A stretch of DNA of 64,000 bases from Ophthalmolycus amberensis (GCA_024529925.1 JAFEUB010001103.1:1021001-1085000), one strand, 5' to 3'; shown: positions 42,279 to 59,175, numbered from the stretch's first letter. Notes: generated by a model from the sequence alone, not told the origin. A program made the numbers and translations.

Positions 42279-43337
42279 CTGAGGGGACGGACGCGTGCAG
42301 AGACGGCCCGGGCAAACAGATGATCAATTTCACCAAACACACATCAATCAACAGCCTGCGTATTAATGGGGGAATTCGACAAAAACAAAAGGGTACCTGA
42401 GTGAGGAAGGAGCAGCGCCAAGGCAGTGAGAGTGCTGGGGGGTAGCGGCAGGGAGCGGCACCGCAGGAGAGAAGCCCTTAGTGGGGGCTCTAGCGGGGAC
42501 ACACCCGGGGGGCGAGACAAGGCCTAGAGGGGACTGAGTGGTTAGGGCATCTCCTATAGTCCATATGTAACTTATGATACACTTCATTCATGTTACATCC
42601 CCCCCCCCCCCCCCCCTTTTACTGCGTTGTCCCCCTTCTTTTTCTTTCTTTTTTTGCAGTGAATTAAAGTATTTCACATCCAGGAAGTCTATTCTGGCGC
42701 ATTGAGAGACTATACATCATGCCAACCGGGGCGGTCTCACAGGATAAAATGAAACGACTCTGAGTTAGGGCAATGAGAGGTAGAGCTTATGGGAGCGATG
42801 AGGCAGAAAATTGGCGACAAAAAGAAAAGAGAGAGAGAGAGACTGAGAGTGAGGGAGCGAGAAAGAGAAGTCAGGAATAAAGAAAGAAAGAAAGACAAAG
42901 AATGGGTGAGAGAGAGCGAGAGAGAGGGAAAGAAGGGAGAGGGGGAGGAGGTGAGCTGAGCTGAGGGAAAAGCAGCATCCAGAAATACTGGCCTCTATAA
43001 ATGTGGCAGAGCATACATGCACTGTGGCAACTAACAGTGTGTTGTATAAATACTGGGTTAGTACTGGGCTGCCCTTCAAAGTCTGTCGTGTGTGTTTGAT
43101 TCATTTTGGGCTTGTGGTATATTGATCAGCGAGTTGGTTGAGACAATTGCCCTCCAACTTTCATTTTTTTGACCTCAGGGTATGCTATATGTATGCTAAC
43201 TGCACATGAATGTATAACCGTGTATTTATATATTTGCGGGGACGGCGTATGTGTCGTTTTAAAGTCAATGTTTGTGTGTTTGCATTGAGTGAAATGATGC
43301 GTGAATGCCCTGTGTTGTATTGTTTTTGACGTCTTAC

Positions 43338-43619
43338 TCTGTGGTGCAGCTCCGTGGACCGCGTCTCCCGAGTAACACTGGCCTCTATGACGGAGCAGGG
43401 CCTGGAGCGAGCGGCCGTCCGAGAGCGCTGCGTGGCGGGAGCAGGCCTGCGTCTCCGCCGGCACAGCGAGCCGACCTCGCCGTAGTGGTCGCAGACATCT
43501 CGGTCCGGGTCGGGCCTCCGCGGGTCCAGTGCGGCTGAGGCCGGGCGAGGACGATTTGGCGGCGGCTCGTGGGGCACAGAGGCCTTCTCTGTGCTCGAGT
43601 CGGGCCCGGCTGGGCACGG
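43338..43619 (-). CDS. arhgef9: candidate arhgef9 long-isoform exon with possible frame shift
   Basis: Bounded by acceptor gtgtgagacag and donor AGA|gtaaga. From a phase-0 entry the frame reads SSTEKASVPHEPPPNRPRP and DRDVCDHYGEVGSLCRRR and stays open across all 282 nt. The last third looks more protein-like in another frame (ALSDGRSLQALLRHRGQ, CYSGDAVHGAAPQ), which would leave phase 1 and fit the next exon. Either a one-base indel lies near 43440-43470, or the exon is used in one frame only. High GC. Not recognised as a named domain. The position suggests the disordered N-terminal region of an ASEF-like protein. Confidence 0.5.
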
Positions 43620-44704
43620 CTGTCTCACACCGCAGCCTGTCTGGCTGGCAATCTGCTCACACAGCTGTGATTGGCACAGATACTCAGCGATTTTTGGCCC
43701 AGATAAAAGGTGCAACACTGCATTTCTTGTGTTGGGAATTGGGGAAGAACGTCTCCATAGATTCGGTAAAATACACCTCATTTCATATCAAAAAGATGAC
43801 ACTAGCCCATGAGCTCATGTTTCTAATTGCTATGCATTTAGTGGCTGGTGCCAGAGAAAGTCCCTGAATGGCATTTAAACTTCAGAAAACAATAAGTCAT
43901 TAACACCCTTCCCAAAACACAGATTCCCACAGGCCCTTGCGTAATCAACCCCGATGAAAGTGTGCTGAGTATTGAGATGTCACATCTCATTTTGTCATCG
44001 GGAGTCAGGGCAAACGTGTCCTGACTCGATGGTGTGACTGGAAGGGATGATGACTAACGCCTCCACTGGAGTGAGAAGGGAAAGGGTGACGTCATGATGC
44101 ACGGACATCACTGTGAGCTCTGGGGTTACTGCAGCCGCATGCGAACGGCTTTATGGGAAATAGGGTTTTCCTTGCAGGCCACACAAGGCTGGCTGAGCAG
44201 GAGAGGGGACAAACTAATAAGGTGTTGTCCACCATTGTCACTACTGACTGATTCCTCCTCTCTCCAACAGATGGGGCAAAAGGACAGTTTCTGCCCCATT
44301 CATGTCCTCACAGGCTGGTGGTGTGTTGAATGTTTTTGTTTCTCCCAGACAGCTAATGCACCACACCTAGGAACGTCTATCATGGGGAAATGAGTAACAG
44401 CTCTGGTGCTATTTACCGTCTAGTTTGTTGTTGATGATTTTTAAGAAGCAAAAGAATGGCCGTGGTTAAAACAGTTACGTGAATGATACTTTTGAGCATT
44501 TATGCAGTAATTACATGTTTTGGCAATTGTTAATGATGTGAGAAAAAGCCTGCAATGGATTGTGGTTATGGCATGACTGTGACACATTATACGTGAAAAT
44601 GCTGTTCAGCGACACAAATCACTGACTTCATTAACAAATACATTTATTCAAATGTCGTGGCTGGTAATTAGCATATAGCTCATTGTGTATTTAAAGTCAC
44701 ATAC

Positions 44705-46313
44705 CTTGAATATTTCCTCTGTGGAATCTGATGTGGGCACGCTATTGGTTGTGCTCTCTTCATCACCTTGTTGTGATTGGACATTCACTTCCTGTATCTG
44801 GCGGGTGAACGGTGGAGCATCCCTGGAATCCTGCTCATTTCCTGTCTGCCCCGCTACCTGTTCCTCCTGACAGAGACAGCTTAATGGATCACTTTCAACC
44901 TCTGCTTCTTCTTTAGTCTCTGTGGTCGGACCTGACCGGGGGATATGATTCTCTACTATGGCCGTGGACCTGTGGTTTGTCTCTCTGTCTACATGTTTGT
45001 CTGAGCCCTCAGAACCCTGAAGGCCATTGACAGCGCGAGCTCCTGGGCATGCCCTGAAGGCCTTTAGGACCACCTTAGGGGATCGTCCACCTGTCACAGG
45101 TGCTGGAGCCTCGCTGTCGAGGCTGCCTGAGTGTGAGGATTTAGCGGTCACCGGTGATGACGGCATCGGCTGGGACTTTGGAAGTCCTTCACTGTGGAGT
45201 GTCAGGGACACACTGTGGATGCTGTCCACTGACAGCTGCGGGGCCCGTGGGGAGCCCACCGGTGTCCTTTCTCCCTCTGGAGGAGAGAAGGAGTGCGATG
45301 TCGTCCGCCACTTTCTGGCCGTGTCCGCGACACTGTTGAAAAACTTGAACAGACCACCAAATTGCCCCTTGGTGTCAGAGTGTTTCGGGGCCGGTGGCTG
45401 AAAGTCTCTGACACTCTCAAAGTCCACAGAGCCGTAGTCCGAGTCCATGGTCTTGTCCAAAGAGGGAAGTTCAGAGTCAAAGCTCCGCTCTGAGTAGGCC
45501 GGATTGGCCTTCCCCAAAAGGGAAATCCGCCTCAGGTAACTCCACACGTCTTTGTGCCTCCTCCCTCTACCGTGGTGGGTGCTCGGGCTACCTTTAACGC
45601 TCGGCTCATCGCAGCCTGCCGCCGTTTTGTTGCAGTTGTTTGAATTTCCGTGGCTTCTCTTGGTATAGCAAACTCTGTCCGACAGTTTGCAACCAGTTCT
45701 GAGTCACAGCCTCTCCCATCACAGCGGCCTGGTGGCCGTCTGCGGGAGCCGTGAGGTCGATGTCCTCGAACGAGCAGTCGAACTCTGCTGTGTGGCCGGC
45801 GTAGGAGTGCCTCTTGCCGCGGTGTCTGAGCGGGCCCCTGCTGGACTGCTGAGGAGTGCCGATGTCCCGGCAGAAAGACTCCTCATCCACCCAGGAGCTG
45901 CCGAACTTGGCGGTGGACAATTTCCCCGTCTTCCCTCTGAACACAGAGGGGGATTTCAGCTTCTTGAAGGAGCGAACTTTGTCGGCAAACGAGAGTTTGG
46001 GGATGGAAGCCTCCCCGGGCAGGATCATGGAGTGGGGTCTGCGCTCCAGCTCTGACACGGCTCTCTTTCGGTGCAAGATCCTCCAGATGCCCCCCGTGGC
46101 ACGGGGCCTCCGGTTGACCTCCTGTCTCTCCTTGACAGGGGTCTGAGAAGAGGCAGCCTGGGTCTCTCCCTGGCCCTCTGCAGGCCCTGGCCCGGTCTCC
46201 TGAATATAAACACTGCCGGTCTCATTCTCCACATCCAGAGAAACATTAAACACTCGGTTGACAAACCCATTAGGGTTGTTGCTCGCAGGGGCAGGGCTGT
46301 CTGTCTGCTCCAT
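44705..46313 (-). CDS. arhgef9: candidate first coding exon of long ASEF/SPATA13-like arhgef9 isoform (frame broken)
   Basis: A large exon begins MEQTDSPAPASNNPNGFVNR (ATG 46311-46313, possible acceptor actgtag just upstream). It includes LSFADKVRSFKKLKSPSVFR and ends EEIFK|gtatgt at 44705, phase 0. The first frame runs to TGA at 45606-45608. The second frame is already open upstream of that stop and continues through DVWSYLRRISLLGK, MDSDYGSVDFESVRDF and LFKFFNSVADTARKW. Both halves look like one protein, so a one-base change near the AAAA of 45625-45628 separates them. The content and position resemble N-terminal regions of ASEF-family exchange factors. It could be a long arhgef9 isoform or a separate gene. 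Confidence 0.72.
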
Positions 46314-48060
46314 CCTCTCTCATTCTACAGTGTCAGCTATCGGCTCCAATGGACGTCATGTCTCGGGCCTCTCAAACAACTGGAGGAACAAAACAGTTTC
46401 ATCTTTTAATTCAGGACTTTGACATTAAACTGACAACCTTATCCTTTCACATCATGCTTATTCTGTCTATGCCATAAATGCCAAATATACTACATCAAAT
46501 TGTCTCAGTGTGTCACCTCCTACAGGGGAGGTCCACCGTTAGAATAATAGAGATGTGTAGTGCTATTTAAACCATAACACACAACGAGGTCTCATGTTGT
46601 GATTGTCAGATGAGGGCTTTTGTACCACGAGTCACAAACACCCATAATATCCAAAGCATTCGTTTAAGACTCAGTCCCCACCCCATCCAACATTTGAACC
46701 AGGAGGCTGCGTTGTCATGGAAACCCTCGCTATAGAGATGCCTGATTATTTCAGGCCCCTGCTCTCCGGCTGTGACGTCATCGCAGCTCAGATGAGGCCC
46801 CTCTGAGGAGGGAAGATGCTCGGCAAGTGCCACGCTGCACTACTACATGTTAATTATCATAATCCCTTTAATGTATGGGAGCCGCTTGTGTAATTGGGGC
46901 CTCCAGCACGAGTCTTTGTTGTTCAAATGAGATCATCACCACAGATGTGTTTCATTTACGATGGCCTTTTTTCGCAGAAAGTCACAATTTATTTAATTAA
47001 TGGGCCCGAGCTTCTCACTGATAAGCCTTTTTATGAGTGCTGTTTAAAGAAAGCAACGCTACTCAATCGTTCCACAAATGTAAAACATGACAGTTCACGA
47101 GCATAGTCTCTAGTCACACGTGCTAGCAAGTACTTTGAGCATTTAAATGTAAAATGTGACGTCTCTTTACTTGACCACAAACATCCGGTTATTCGGATAA
47201 CTTTAATGTGACGTTGTTCATCTGCTATAACGCCTGCTGCGTGGTTAAATGGCACAAGCTACAACGCTTTCGTGGCTTCCATACTGTTACAAAACTTACG
47301 GTAACGAACGCTAACTCTGCATCTCAAACTGACAGTTAACGGTGGCAGGTATCCTTTATGTTTGGTTTGGCGACTTGTTGTCCTTTTTTTTTTTTTTACA
47401 TATGGCGTCAGTAAAATTGCCATTAACCAGCAGCAGGTTGCCGAATCCCGTTTTAAGAAATAAATATGTCAAATAGTTTTAATTTAGTTCACCAGTAACG
47501 TTAGTTAACTGTCAGTCGGATGAAACGTCCGCGCGAGTTCACGTTACACTTCTCAATAACTCCACAAACTTCTTTCTCAAGTGACACCCGCGAAAAAAGA
47601 AACCGTGTCTCCGCTCACCACTCCTACACGTAGCCGTTACAGCGGTTAACTTACCCCACAGTAACGTTACTTCCCCCCGTTTAAACGGGCATCGTCGTTG
47701 CTGTCCGTGAAGCCAGTAAACACGCCACACCGGCTGAACGCATCCAGCGCAGTTCACGGTCTTAACTTGAGTCCATGAGTAAGGCTGAAGTTATGTTGCG
47801 GACGGAGACTCCTTCTCAGCTGTCATGTGTTTTGGTTTTTTAGCCTCTAAACTTCGTCAGCTATCACCAAACTGAGAGAAACTCCCCGAGCGAGCGACGG
47901 ACCGGTGAACTCTTGCCCTGTGCTTCAGACGCCGACACTCTGATTTGTGATAAAGCGCTCACGCAGACAGAGCAACACACACACACACACACCCACACAC
48001 ACACACACACCCTCTCCACACAAACACACACACACACATGCAAATGGTAATTATTGTATG
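46314..48060 (-). promoter_or_regulatory. putative upstream promoter region for the long transcript
   Basis: Between about 47.1 and 47.95 kb the sequence has more CpG than its surroundings (gtccgcgcgagttcacgtta, ccgagcgagcgacggaccgg) and several GTAACGTTA-like words. This suits a promoter and 5' UTR exon of the - strand long transcript. No TATA box or start site could be fixed. A (CA)n tract at about 47972-48038 follows. Confidence 0.35.
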
Positions 48061-48749
48061 TCAAAGTGTGTCTATTAGATAGCAAGTTTAGAGCTAATTA
48101 GTTTTTTTTGTAATATATATATTATATAGCTTACATTATATTATATTGCGATGTTTACTGAGCTTTTAATCCTATTTATATCCCTCAATTCTTTCAAATC
48201 CTAAACTATTTTCCAGAGCCTTTATAGCATATTTTTATCTATACTTAAGAGGTCTTTTTTTTCTTCCTATTTGATGAAATAATAAGGAAGCACTTATCAT
48301 CTTTAAAGGAACATCAGTGAAAACAAGTGATTGACTGAACTCTGGTCTCACTCCTAGATGATCCTCCTTCGGGATTTGCGTTGAATGTGAAAATCCTTCT
48401 ATTGAAAATGGCACAATGAGGAGAGGGAGCTCAAGGGGGGGGGGGGGAACTGAAGGAATTCACAAAAAACCAAACAGCTCCAGAGCTCCATAGCCGTGGA
48501 AGAGGAGATGGTGGAAGAAGGGGGCCTAAATTTAAACATTTCCTCTTTGTCCTGTTTTGGGCCCATTGTCATCGCATGGCGTTTTCCCTTCTGCACAGGA
48601 AGGAGTGGATCTGACATCAACGCTCTCAGGCTGACAATGCCAGGAAGTCTGTCTGACTGTATGTAAATATCTCTATGTGTCCATGCTTCCCTTGCCTGCC
48701 CGAGCAGCCGCGCTCCTCTCCCTGGAGCGGCTTTGAGTACTTGAGGGTG

Positions 48750-48773
48750 TAGTAGTAGTAGTAGTAGTTAGTG

Positions 48774-48813
<40 letters not shown>
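48750..48813. repeat. (TAG)n trinucleotide array
   Basis: About twenty TAG units with one imperfect unit (tagttagtgg) in the middle. Confidence 0.95.
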
Positions 48814-50140
48814 CAAGATGGGGACTTACATGCTACACTTCCCCCGTAACTCATCCGCAACTGTCACTGTGAATTACAGCAACCTCATCTTCAAGTGACC
48901 TCTCCTCTGAAGTAGCTTCCGTAGCACAAGGTTTCATATGTAGACCCAATATGCTCTTTTTCTCAGTTTCTATGTTTGTCTGTTTCTATTTGTCTATTTT
49001 GCCATTTGTCCTTTATGCTGTCATATTCCCTGAGAGTTTTGTGTTGCCTCGCTGTTTGTTGCTCTCCTTCACTTCCATTCCCTCTCGTCTTCCCTCCCTC
49101 CCGCCCCCCCTTACTCACTCACTTCCCTCAGAACCCCTCAGACTTCCTGTTGTCCCCTACCCGTCACAAAAGACATCCTGGCTCAAACGGGCTGAGTGTT
49201 TTAGCTCAGATCTGGCTTATGCCGACATAAAACCGTTTAACTCCTCATCTTTGGAAAAATAAATCCACCCAAACAACATTTTGTTTGAGTGATGGAAAGT
49301 ATGAGAGGGGGGGGGGGGGGGTGATGAATGGACAGATCAGAGATTTATAGACTCCCTACCAGCTGGGCCCTTGTCTGAAATGATAAGTTTTGTTGACGTT
49401 TGGCGAGCTGTGCACATGCAGCGCGTTTACATTGTCGCCTATTTACCGCGAGTGTTGAACACTAAGAACAGAGCTCTTTGAAATGATGTCATTGGCCCCT
49501 CATTTTCAGAACAATCGACCTCTTCCTCCTCTTCCTATGACGCGGGCCCCACTGCTGGGTTTTGACGGAGATTACTGGAGACAAACACTTGCTGAGTTTA
49601 GGCCCGGCTGTAATTATTTCACCAGTCTTTGTCAAAGCAAGTTGAGTGAAAACAGGCTGCCGTGGAAAAGCCGGGCCAGACAGGGAGGGAGGGGGTGAGG
49701 TGGGGGTGAGGGCAGATGTGTTGTGATATCAAATGAAAGGCTTAGCACAAGCCTGGGAACTGGATTCAGGAGGTGTCACTCGTGTGACAACAGCTGGGGG
49801 GTTCGGTCACAGTTGGTTTCCAGTGCAGGTGTTTGTGGACCCCGAGGCTGAAACACTGCGTAGCTGCATGCGTGACGTTACTGGATGATCTTAAATGAGG
49901 AGATGCTGATGACGCTGTGTGTAATATATACTGTATATGACACCTTATGGTCTGGCGTGACGAAGTGAACCGGCGCACTGCCACACACACAACATTTCTG
50001 CCCACGTCTGGTATGATTATGCCCATGTCGTTGCCTCCAGTGGAAGAAGAGAGTTTGAATTACACTGACATTCCTGACATTCCCTCTGCTCTGACCTGCA
50101 TACTTCCTTGGCCTGGCTGCACATGGCACTATCCCTGAAA

Positions 50141-50143
50141 CAC

Positions 50144-50215
<72 letters not shown>
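50141..50215. repeat. (CA)n microsatellite
   Basis: About 75 bp of CA dinucleotide. Poly Cys-Val ORFs on the other strand derive from it. Confidence 0.97.
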
Positions 50216-50217
<2 letters not shown>

Positions 50218-50454
50218 TTGAGCCCCTTCCTTCACAGACACTTTGATCTTTTACTCCAATCAGTTTGGGATAATCAATCAGTTTGGGCGCTCGCACACAC
50301 ATGGCACACACATGGACGGCCGGAATGTTAACGTGTGTGAAGGGCCGACTGTTGTCGGTGATAGGAAGGTCCCACGAAACGACTAGTACCTATAGCAGCC
50401 ATCTGAGAGGAAGAGAGGGACGTAAAGAGAGGCGAAGATCGAGAGGGACAGGAC

Positions 50455-50489
<35 letters not shown>

Positions 50490-51822
50490 CTTTCAGCTGG
50501 GGACTTTCGGCCATTATCAGGATGAATCTGAAAACAGGAAGGCGGGTTCCATTAAACAAGACGAGAGGAAGACGACCGCAGTTCTACTTCCTGTTTCAGA
50601 GCAAGGGAGGAAACTGCAGATCTTTTAGGAATTCAAATCAGAATCAACACTCCGGAAAGGACAACATTATGAGCATTTGTGTGCTACAATTTGCTTTTTC
50701 TCAAACCTATGAGGGTTTTTAGTGAAGCAGTTCTTTTTTAATAAATTTCTTTTGAACAAATGCTGCTGTCAAATGTATGATCAGGCAGATGTTTATCATC
50801 CCAGTTCTGTATCTGTGTATCTGTGTGGCTCTATATCGTGTCACTTTGGGCTGAGCTGGACTTGGCTCTGTTTGTGGGTCAGCATGCTGCAAGAGGAAAG
50901 CAGGCCAGCATAGAAAACACCATTTCCGCTCATCTTCCACTTTGTCGGAAAGCAATGTTTCTGATCGTGGGGGACCCAAGGGGACGGGGGTCCAGAGGGA
51001 GGGATCGCAGGCAGCAGAGGAGGGGTATTTAACTGGGAAGAAGAGCGTGAAGCATTGCAGTTCATCTCATCACAATGTGTCAGGATCGTTGAGCGGAGTA
51101 AAAGGGGTGAGATCCAAGGCGAGAGAGTAAACAATTATAACAGTGTGATTGATAGTAAACCGGCATTCCTCTCGCTGTCTCGTCATTAACAAGGTTCTTT
51201 TATAGTTGTCTTTTTATTTTATCTCCTTGATGAATGTTGACCTCTGACCCCAATCCTTGTCTCTGGTCAGCGTCCTCTGCCCCCGGCTAGGTTGTGAAAA
51301 TAGCGGCCTGGGCATCCCAGTTTTTAACATAAGCAATAGGCACATTATTAGGCCTATCAATTATAGCTGGATATTATCCCCCCCGCCCCCCCCTCCACCC
51401 CTCTCTGTCCCTCTGTCCTCCGCTACAGCTCCTTCACTGTGTCCCAGTTAGAGGCGGAGCGCGAGCTTCCCATTCCTTTTACTGCACATCCTGTCTTATC
51501 TCCGAGAACGGAGCAAAAGAGGGAGTGACGCAGACATTTTGTGAAGTTTACATTTTGCTAGCAGCTATAACCAAATCTTTTCCGTCTCTCATAACCCTGA
51601 CATCAATACTCTTTCTTAAAAACAGCCTCTGTAGATATTTATCTTGAATGGTTAAAGTTTATTGTCAGTCTAAATGTACTTTTTTTATGTCACTGCATGT
51701 TCGAGCTCAATTCATTTTGTGTCTTTTCTTTGGTTGGCTTTGGTTTTTGTGTTATGTATAGTTTGTTTCATGACATGAATAAAACCAAACCCCTCCCTTC
51801 CATCCCAACAACCCACCGCCCC

Positions 51823-51876
<54 letters not shown>

Positions 51877-52621
51877 CACACTTAGATCCTCTCTGTCAGG
51901 GTGATGTAACTGCATGTAGAGGTTGTTAAATATCCAAAAGCAGAGATACACTTGAGTGAAGAGAGACATCTAGAGGAACCGGCTGAAACTGTTCGCTTAT
52001 TTTACTTACCAGCAGGGTGTAAATGTTTTTTTCTTCTTCTTTTTTTCACATGTCAAATTAGACGCGTGTCTTTAGATACAAAATACACACATTTCTGCAT
52101 AGTAGGCTGACACATGCAGCCACTCTACTATTAGTTTATACTTCTAGTTGTGCATGAGAGTTCCTGTGCACCAAACTGCAGCTCAGGGCCTCTGCCACAC
52201 GATGGCACTCTGGCTCTTTCACAGGACGGTTACAGTTTTTCTCAATTGCTAAAACACTAAAACCCATTGGCTGAACAAAGTTCTCAGTTGCCTGAACTCA
52301 TTTAGCTAATTGTGCAGTCTGTTGTCAATACCTTAAACTATTTCACATGGTAAAACACAATTTGCAGATCTCACTTAGACTTTTCAGCAAAACTCTAAAC
52401 ACATTCTCAGTCTCAAAACACATTCTGCACTCCAATGCACATGTCATCCATACTGGTAAACACAAGTGGCAACAATCAAATACAAATAGAGAACACATGT
52501 CATTGATTGAACACAATCACTCAAAATTGATTTCACTTGTATCAAATGATGTGACACAACCAATATAAGCCAGTTGAGAGAGCAAACAGGTGGTTGAAGG
52601 TGGGAAGGAGAAAGTCTGAGA

Positions 52622-53310
52622 ATGGATAGAAGAAACAATGTGAGAGGACGAGGACGAGGACGAGGACAAGTGCGTATGCGAGGTGGGCGATGAGGAGGAG
52701 GAAGAGGAGGAGGGCAAGAAACTGGAAGAGGAAGACAAAGAGTGGAAATATCTGATGAAATTCGAGCAACAGTCATAGACCATAGTCCACGGACTGACAA
52801 TGAGGGAAGCAGGACTTAGAGTGCACCCCAATTTGAGCCGATTTTCTGTGTCCACCATAGCAAGGACATTCAGAGAAGAACAGGTACAGTATGCTACTGT
52901 ATTTTTGTAATTGAAAATTGACTGTACTACACTACAAATGTCTATTGAAACAGCTGCATATAAAGTTCATCACTGTATGTATTGTACTGCATGAATATTT
53001 TTTGTAACTGCACATCTACTTTTTGTAGAACTGCAAGGCTGCCACATGCAGGTGGAAGGAGAGCTATATTCACTCAGGAGCAAGAGACCGTTATAGTGGG
53101 CATGGTCCTTCAAGATAATTTAATACGACTCAGAGAAATCCAGGAACGAGTGATACAAGACAACACACATTTCCAGGGAATCGACAGTGTGAGCATTTCC
53201 ACAATTGCCGTGTCCTCCATCGTAACAGGATACGAATGAAACAAGTATACAGAGTACCTTTTGAGCGCAACTCACCAAGGGTGAAAGAAGTGCGAGCTCA
53301 GTATGTGCAA
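52622..53310 (+). pseudogene. transposase N-terminal exons, disrupted
   Basis: Exon 1 begins MDRRNNVRGRGRGRGQVRM, a Gly-Arg-rich start, then hits TGA at 52691-52693. The helix-turn-helix region continues as VEISDEIRATVIDH, changes frame, and resumes VHGLTMREAGLRVHPNLSRF. Exon 2 reads FTQEQETVIVGMVLQDNLIR and LREIQERVIQDN. It changes frame again near 53207, then reads RIRMKQVYRVPFERN up to the donor caa|gtaagt. One stop and two frame changes make this a pseudogene. Confidence 0.75.
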
Positions 53311-53513
53311 GTAAGTGTACATTCAGACACATTTACTGTAATCCAGATTGTCTACAGTACTGCCACATACTATGTGAATGACATTACTCTTCAGTACATA
53401 CAATGTATGTGAATCAGAAGTGCATACAGTAGGCCTAATTGAACTCTACAATATAGCACTGTCTCTGTACAACTTACTAAATTCTACATACATTATATTG
53501 TATTCCTACACAG

Positions 53514-54182
53514 ACAATATTTGACTTGGAATCCTTGGACAGACCCCATGAGTTAATCTTTGTCGATGAAGCAGGCTTCAATCTAACAAAGAGGAGAAGG
53601 AGAGGCCGAAACGTGATTGGACAGCGGGCCATTGTTGAAGTCCCTGGTCAACGAGGTGGCAATGTCACAATCTGTGCTGCTATCAGCAACCATGGTGTTC
53701 TACATCACCATGTTACACTCGGGCCATATAACACCCAGCATCTTCTAAGATTTCTGGCCAATCTAAGAGATATTTTATTTGAGCAGCAGGGTCAGGAGCT
53801 AAATGAGAATCCCATTCCCACCTATGTGATAGTGCTGGACAATGTCAGTTTCCACCGAGCTGCTCAGGTAAGGGAATGGTTTAACATCAATGGTCAGTTT
53901 ATGACCTTGTACCTCCCTCCATACTCGCCTTTCCTGAATGCGATTGAGGAGTTTTTCTCCTCATGGAGATGGAAAGTGTATGATAGACAACCCTACACCA
54001 GAGTAAATCTGCTGCAAGCCATGGAATTAGCCTGTGGTGATATAGGTGAGGAATCATGTCAGGGCTGGATACGGCACACAAGAGGCTTCTTCCCCCGTTG
54101 CCTCAGGAGAGAAAATATTGCTTGTGATGTCGACAAAGTGCTCTGGCCTGACCCAGCCCAAAGACAAGAAGAAGCACATTGA
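53514..54182 (+). pseudogene. DDE transposase catalytic exon (DDE_3 / IS630-like), intact frame
   Basis: An intact exon of about 222 codons after the acceptor cctacacag. The DDE catalytic residues are visible: the first Asp in FVDEAGF, the second in VIVLDNVSFHRA and the Glu in PPYSPFLNAIEEFF, with 35 residues between the second Asp and the first Glu. The KRRRRGRNVIGQRA and GQRGGNVTICAAIS blocks are typical of this fish transposase group. It is the only intact part of the gene. Confidence 0.85.
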
Positions 54183-54530
54183 TGACATGTTGACTCCTTA
54201 GATTTTTGTCCCTTTTACTGTGGTATTGTATACTGTAGTAGGCCTACAGTGCATTGTAGGCTGTATAATGTACAATAAACAAATTGTATGGCCTTGAACA
54301 TCGTGCTTTCTATTTGTTACAGTAACAGTACTGACTGCTCAATAGATTTTGACTGGTTGCAGGTTCATATCAAGAAAGAACAAGAATTACAGTATCACAG
54401 AGACAAAGGACACGTTTGTGAGATGCAGGGTACAGTACTGTGAAAATAGGGGTACAAGGAGGAGGAAGAACAAAAGAAATTGCAAAGAGCAAACATGGTA
54501 GTAATTTCTGATCAATTTTGAGTTACTGTA

Positions 54531-58849
<4,319 letters not shown>

Positions 58850-59175
58850 TAATTGCTTTTTTTCAATGACAAATGTATTGGAGAAAAACACAAGACTTAA
58901 AGTCTACAACCATGTTAGAGGCTCTGTAAGGCTGTGCTTTGAACAACATGCTAACATCAGTATGCCATCAAGCTCACTTTGACAATGCTGATTTCTTCAC
59001 AGGTTTGATGTTCACCCTGACCACCAGCTTAGTTTAGTGTGATAGCGTTTGCTAATGTTGAACTCTGAGCACCTGGTTGGCTGAATAAAATCAAAAGAAA
59101 GTCCATCCAATAGTTGTTGAGACATTTCAGTCCGGAGCAAAGTGATGGACCAACTGAACGACCGCCATTGCCGTC
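58850..59175. repeat. teleost dispersed repeat fragment
   Basis: Contains agctcactttgacaatgctg, tttgatgttcacc, gtttgctaatgttga and ccatccaatagttgttgaga, phrases I know from a very common short teleost repeat. No coding capacity. It is directly followed by a second repeat. Confidence 0.55.

Larger units (their letters stand above)
48061..52230. other. intergenic, simple repeats, no gene seen
   Basis: Contains a (TAG)n array at about 48750-48813, a G run at 49307-49321, (CA)n at about 50141-50215 and at about 51825-51887, and (TG)n at about 50458-50486. Short ORFs here are mostly microsatellite translations. No supported gene or RNA. Confidence 0.6.
52231..54530 (+). mobile_element. IS630/Tc1-mariner-like DNA transposon, 2.3 kb
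   Basis: The element starts TACAGTTTTTCTCAATTG and ends with the reverse complement of TACAGTAACTCAAAATTG. The ends are therefore imperfect inverted repeats beginning TACAGT, with TA at both borders as expected for this superfamily. Inside is a three-exon transposase gene (52622-52883, 53029-53310, 53514-54182) with GT-AG introns. The long 5' leader (52231-52621) is AT-rich and carries caaaattga subterminal words like those at the 3' end. Disabling changes in exons 1 and 2 show it is not autonomous. Confidence 0.8.

Noticed and set aside
42124..42351. The full 75-codon minus ORF as a stand-alone gene
   Set aside because: Its ends read through intronic sequence including a TG repeat. Only the part between the acceptor and donor (42172-42278) is supported, as an exon.
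52444..52858. Minus-strand ORFs of 75-118 codons rich in Ser, Pro and Leu
   Set aside because: Antisense of the Gly-Arg-rich start of the transposase gene.
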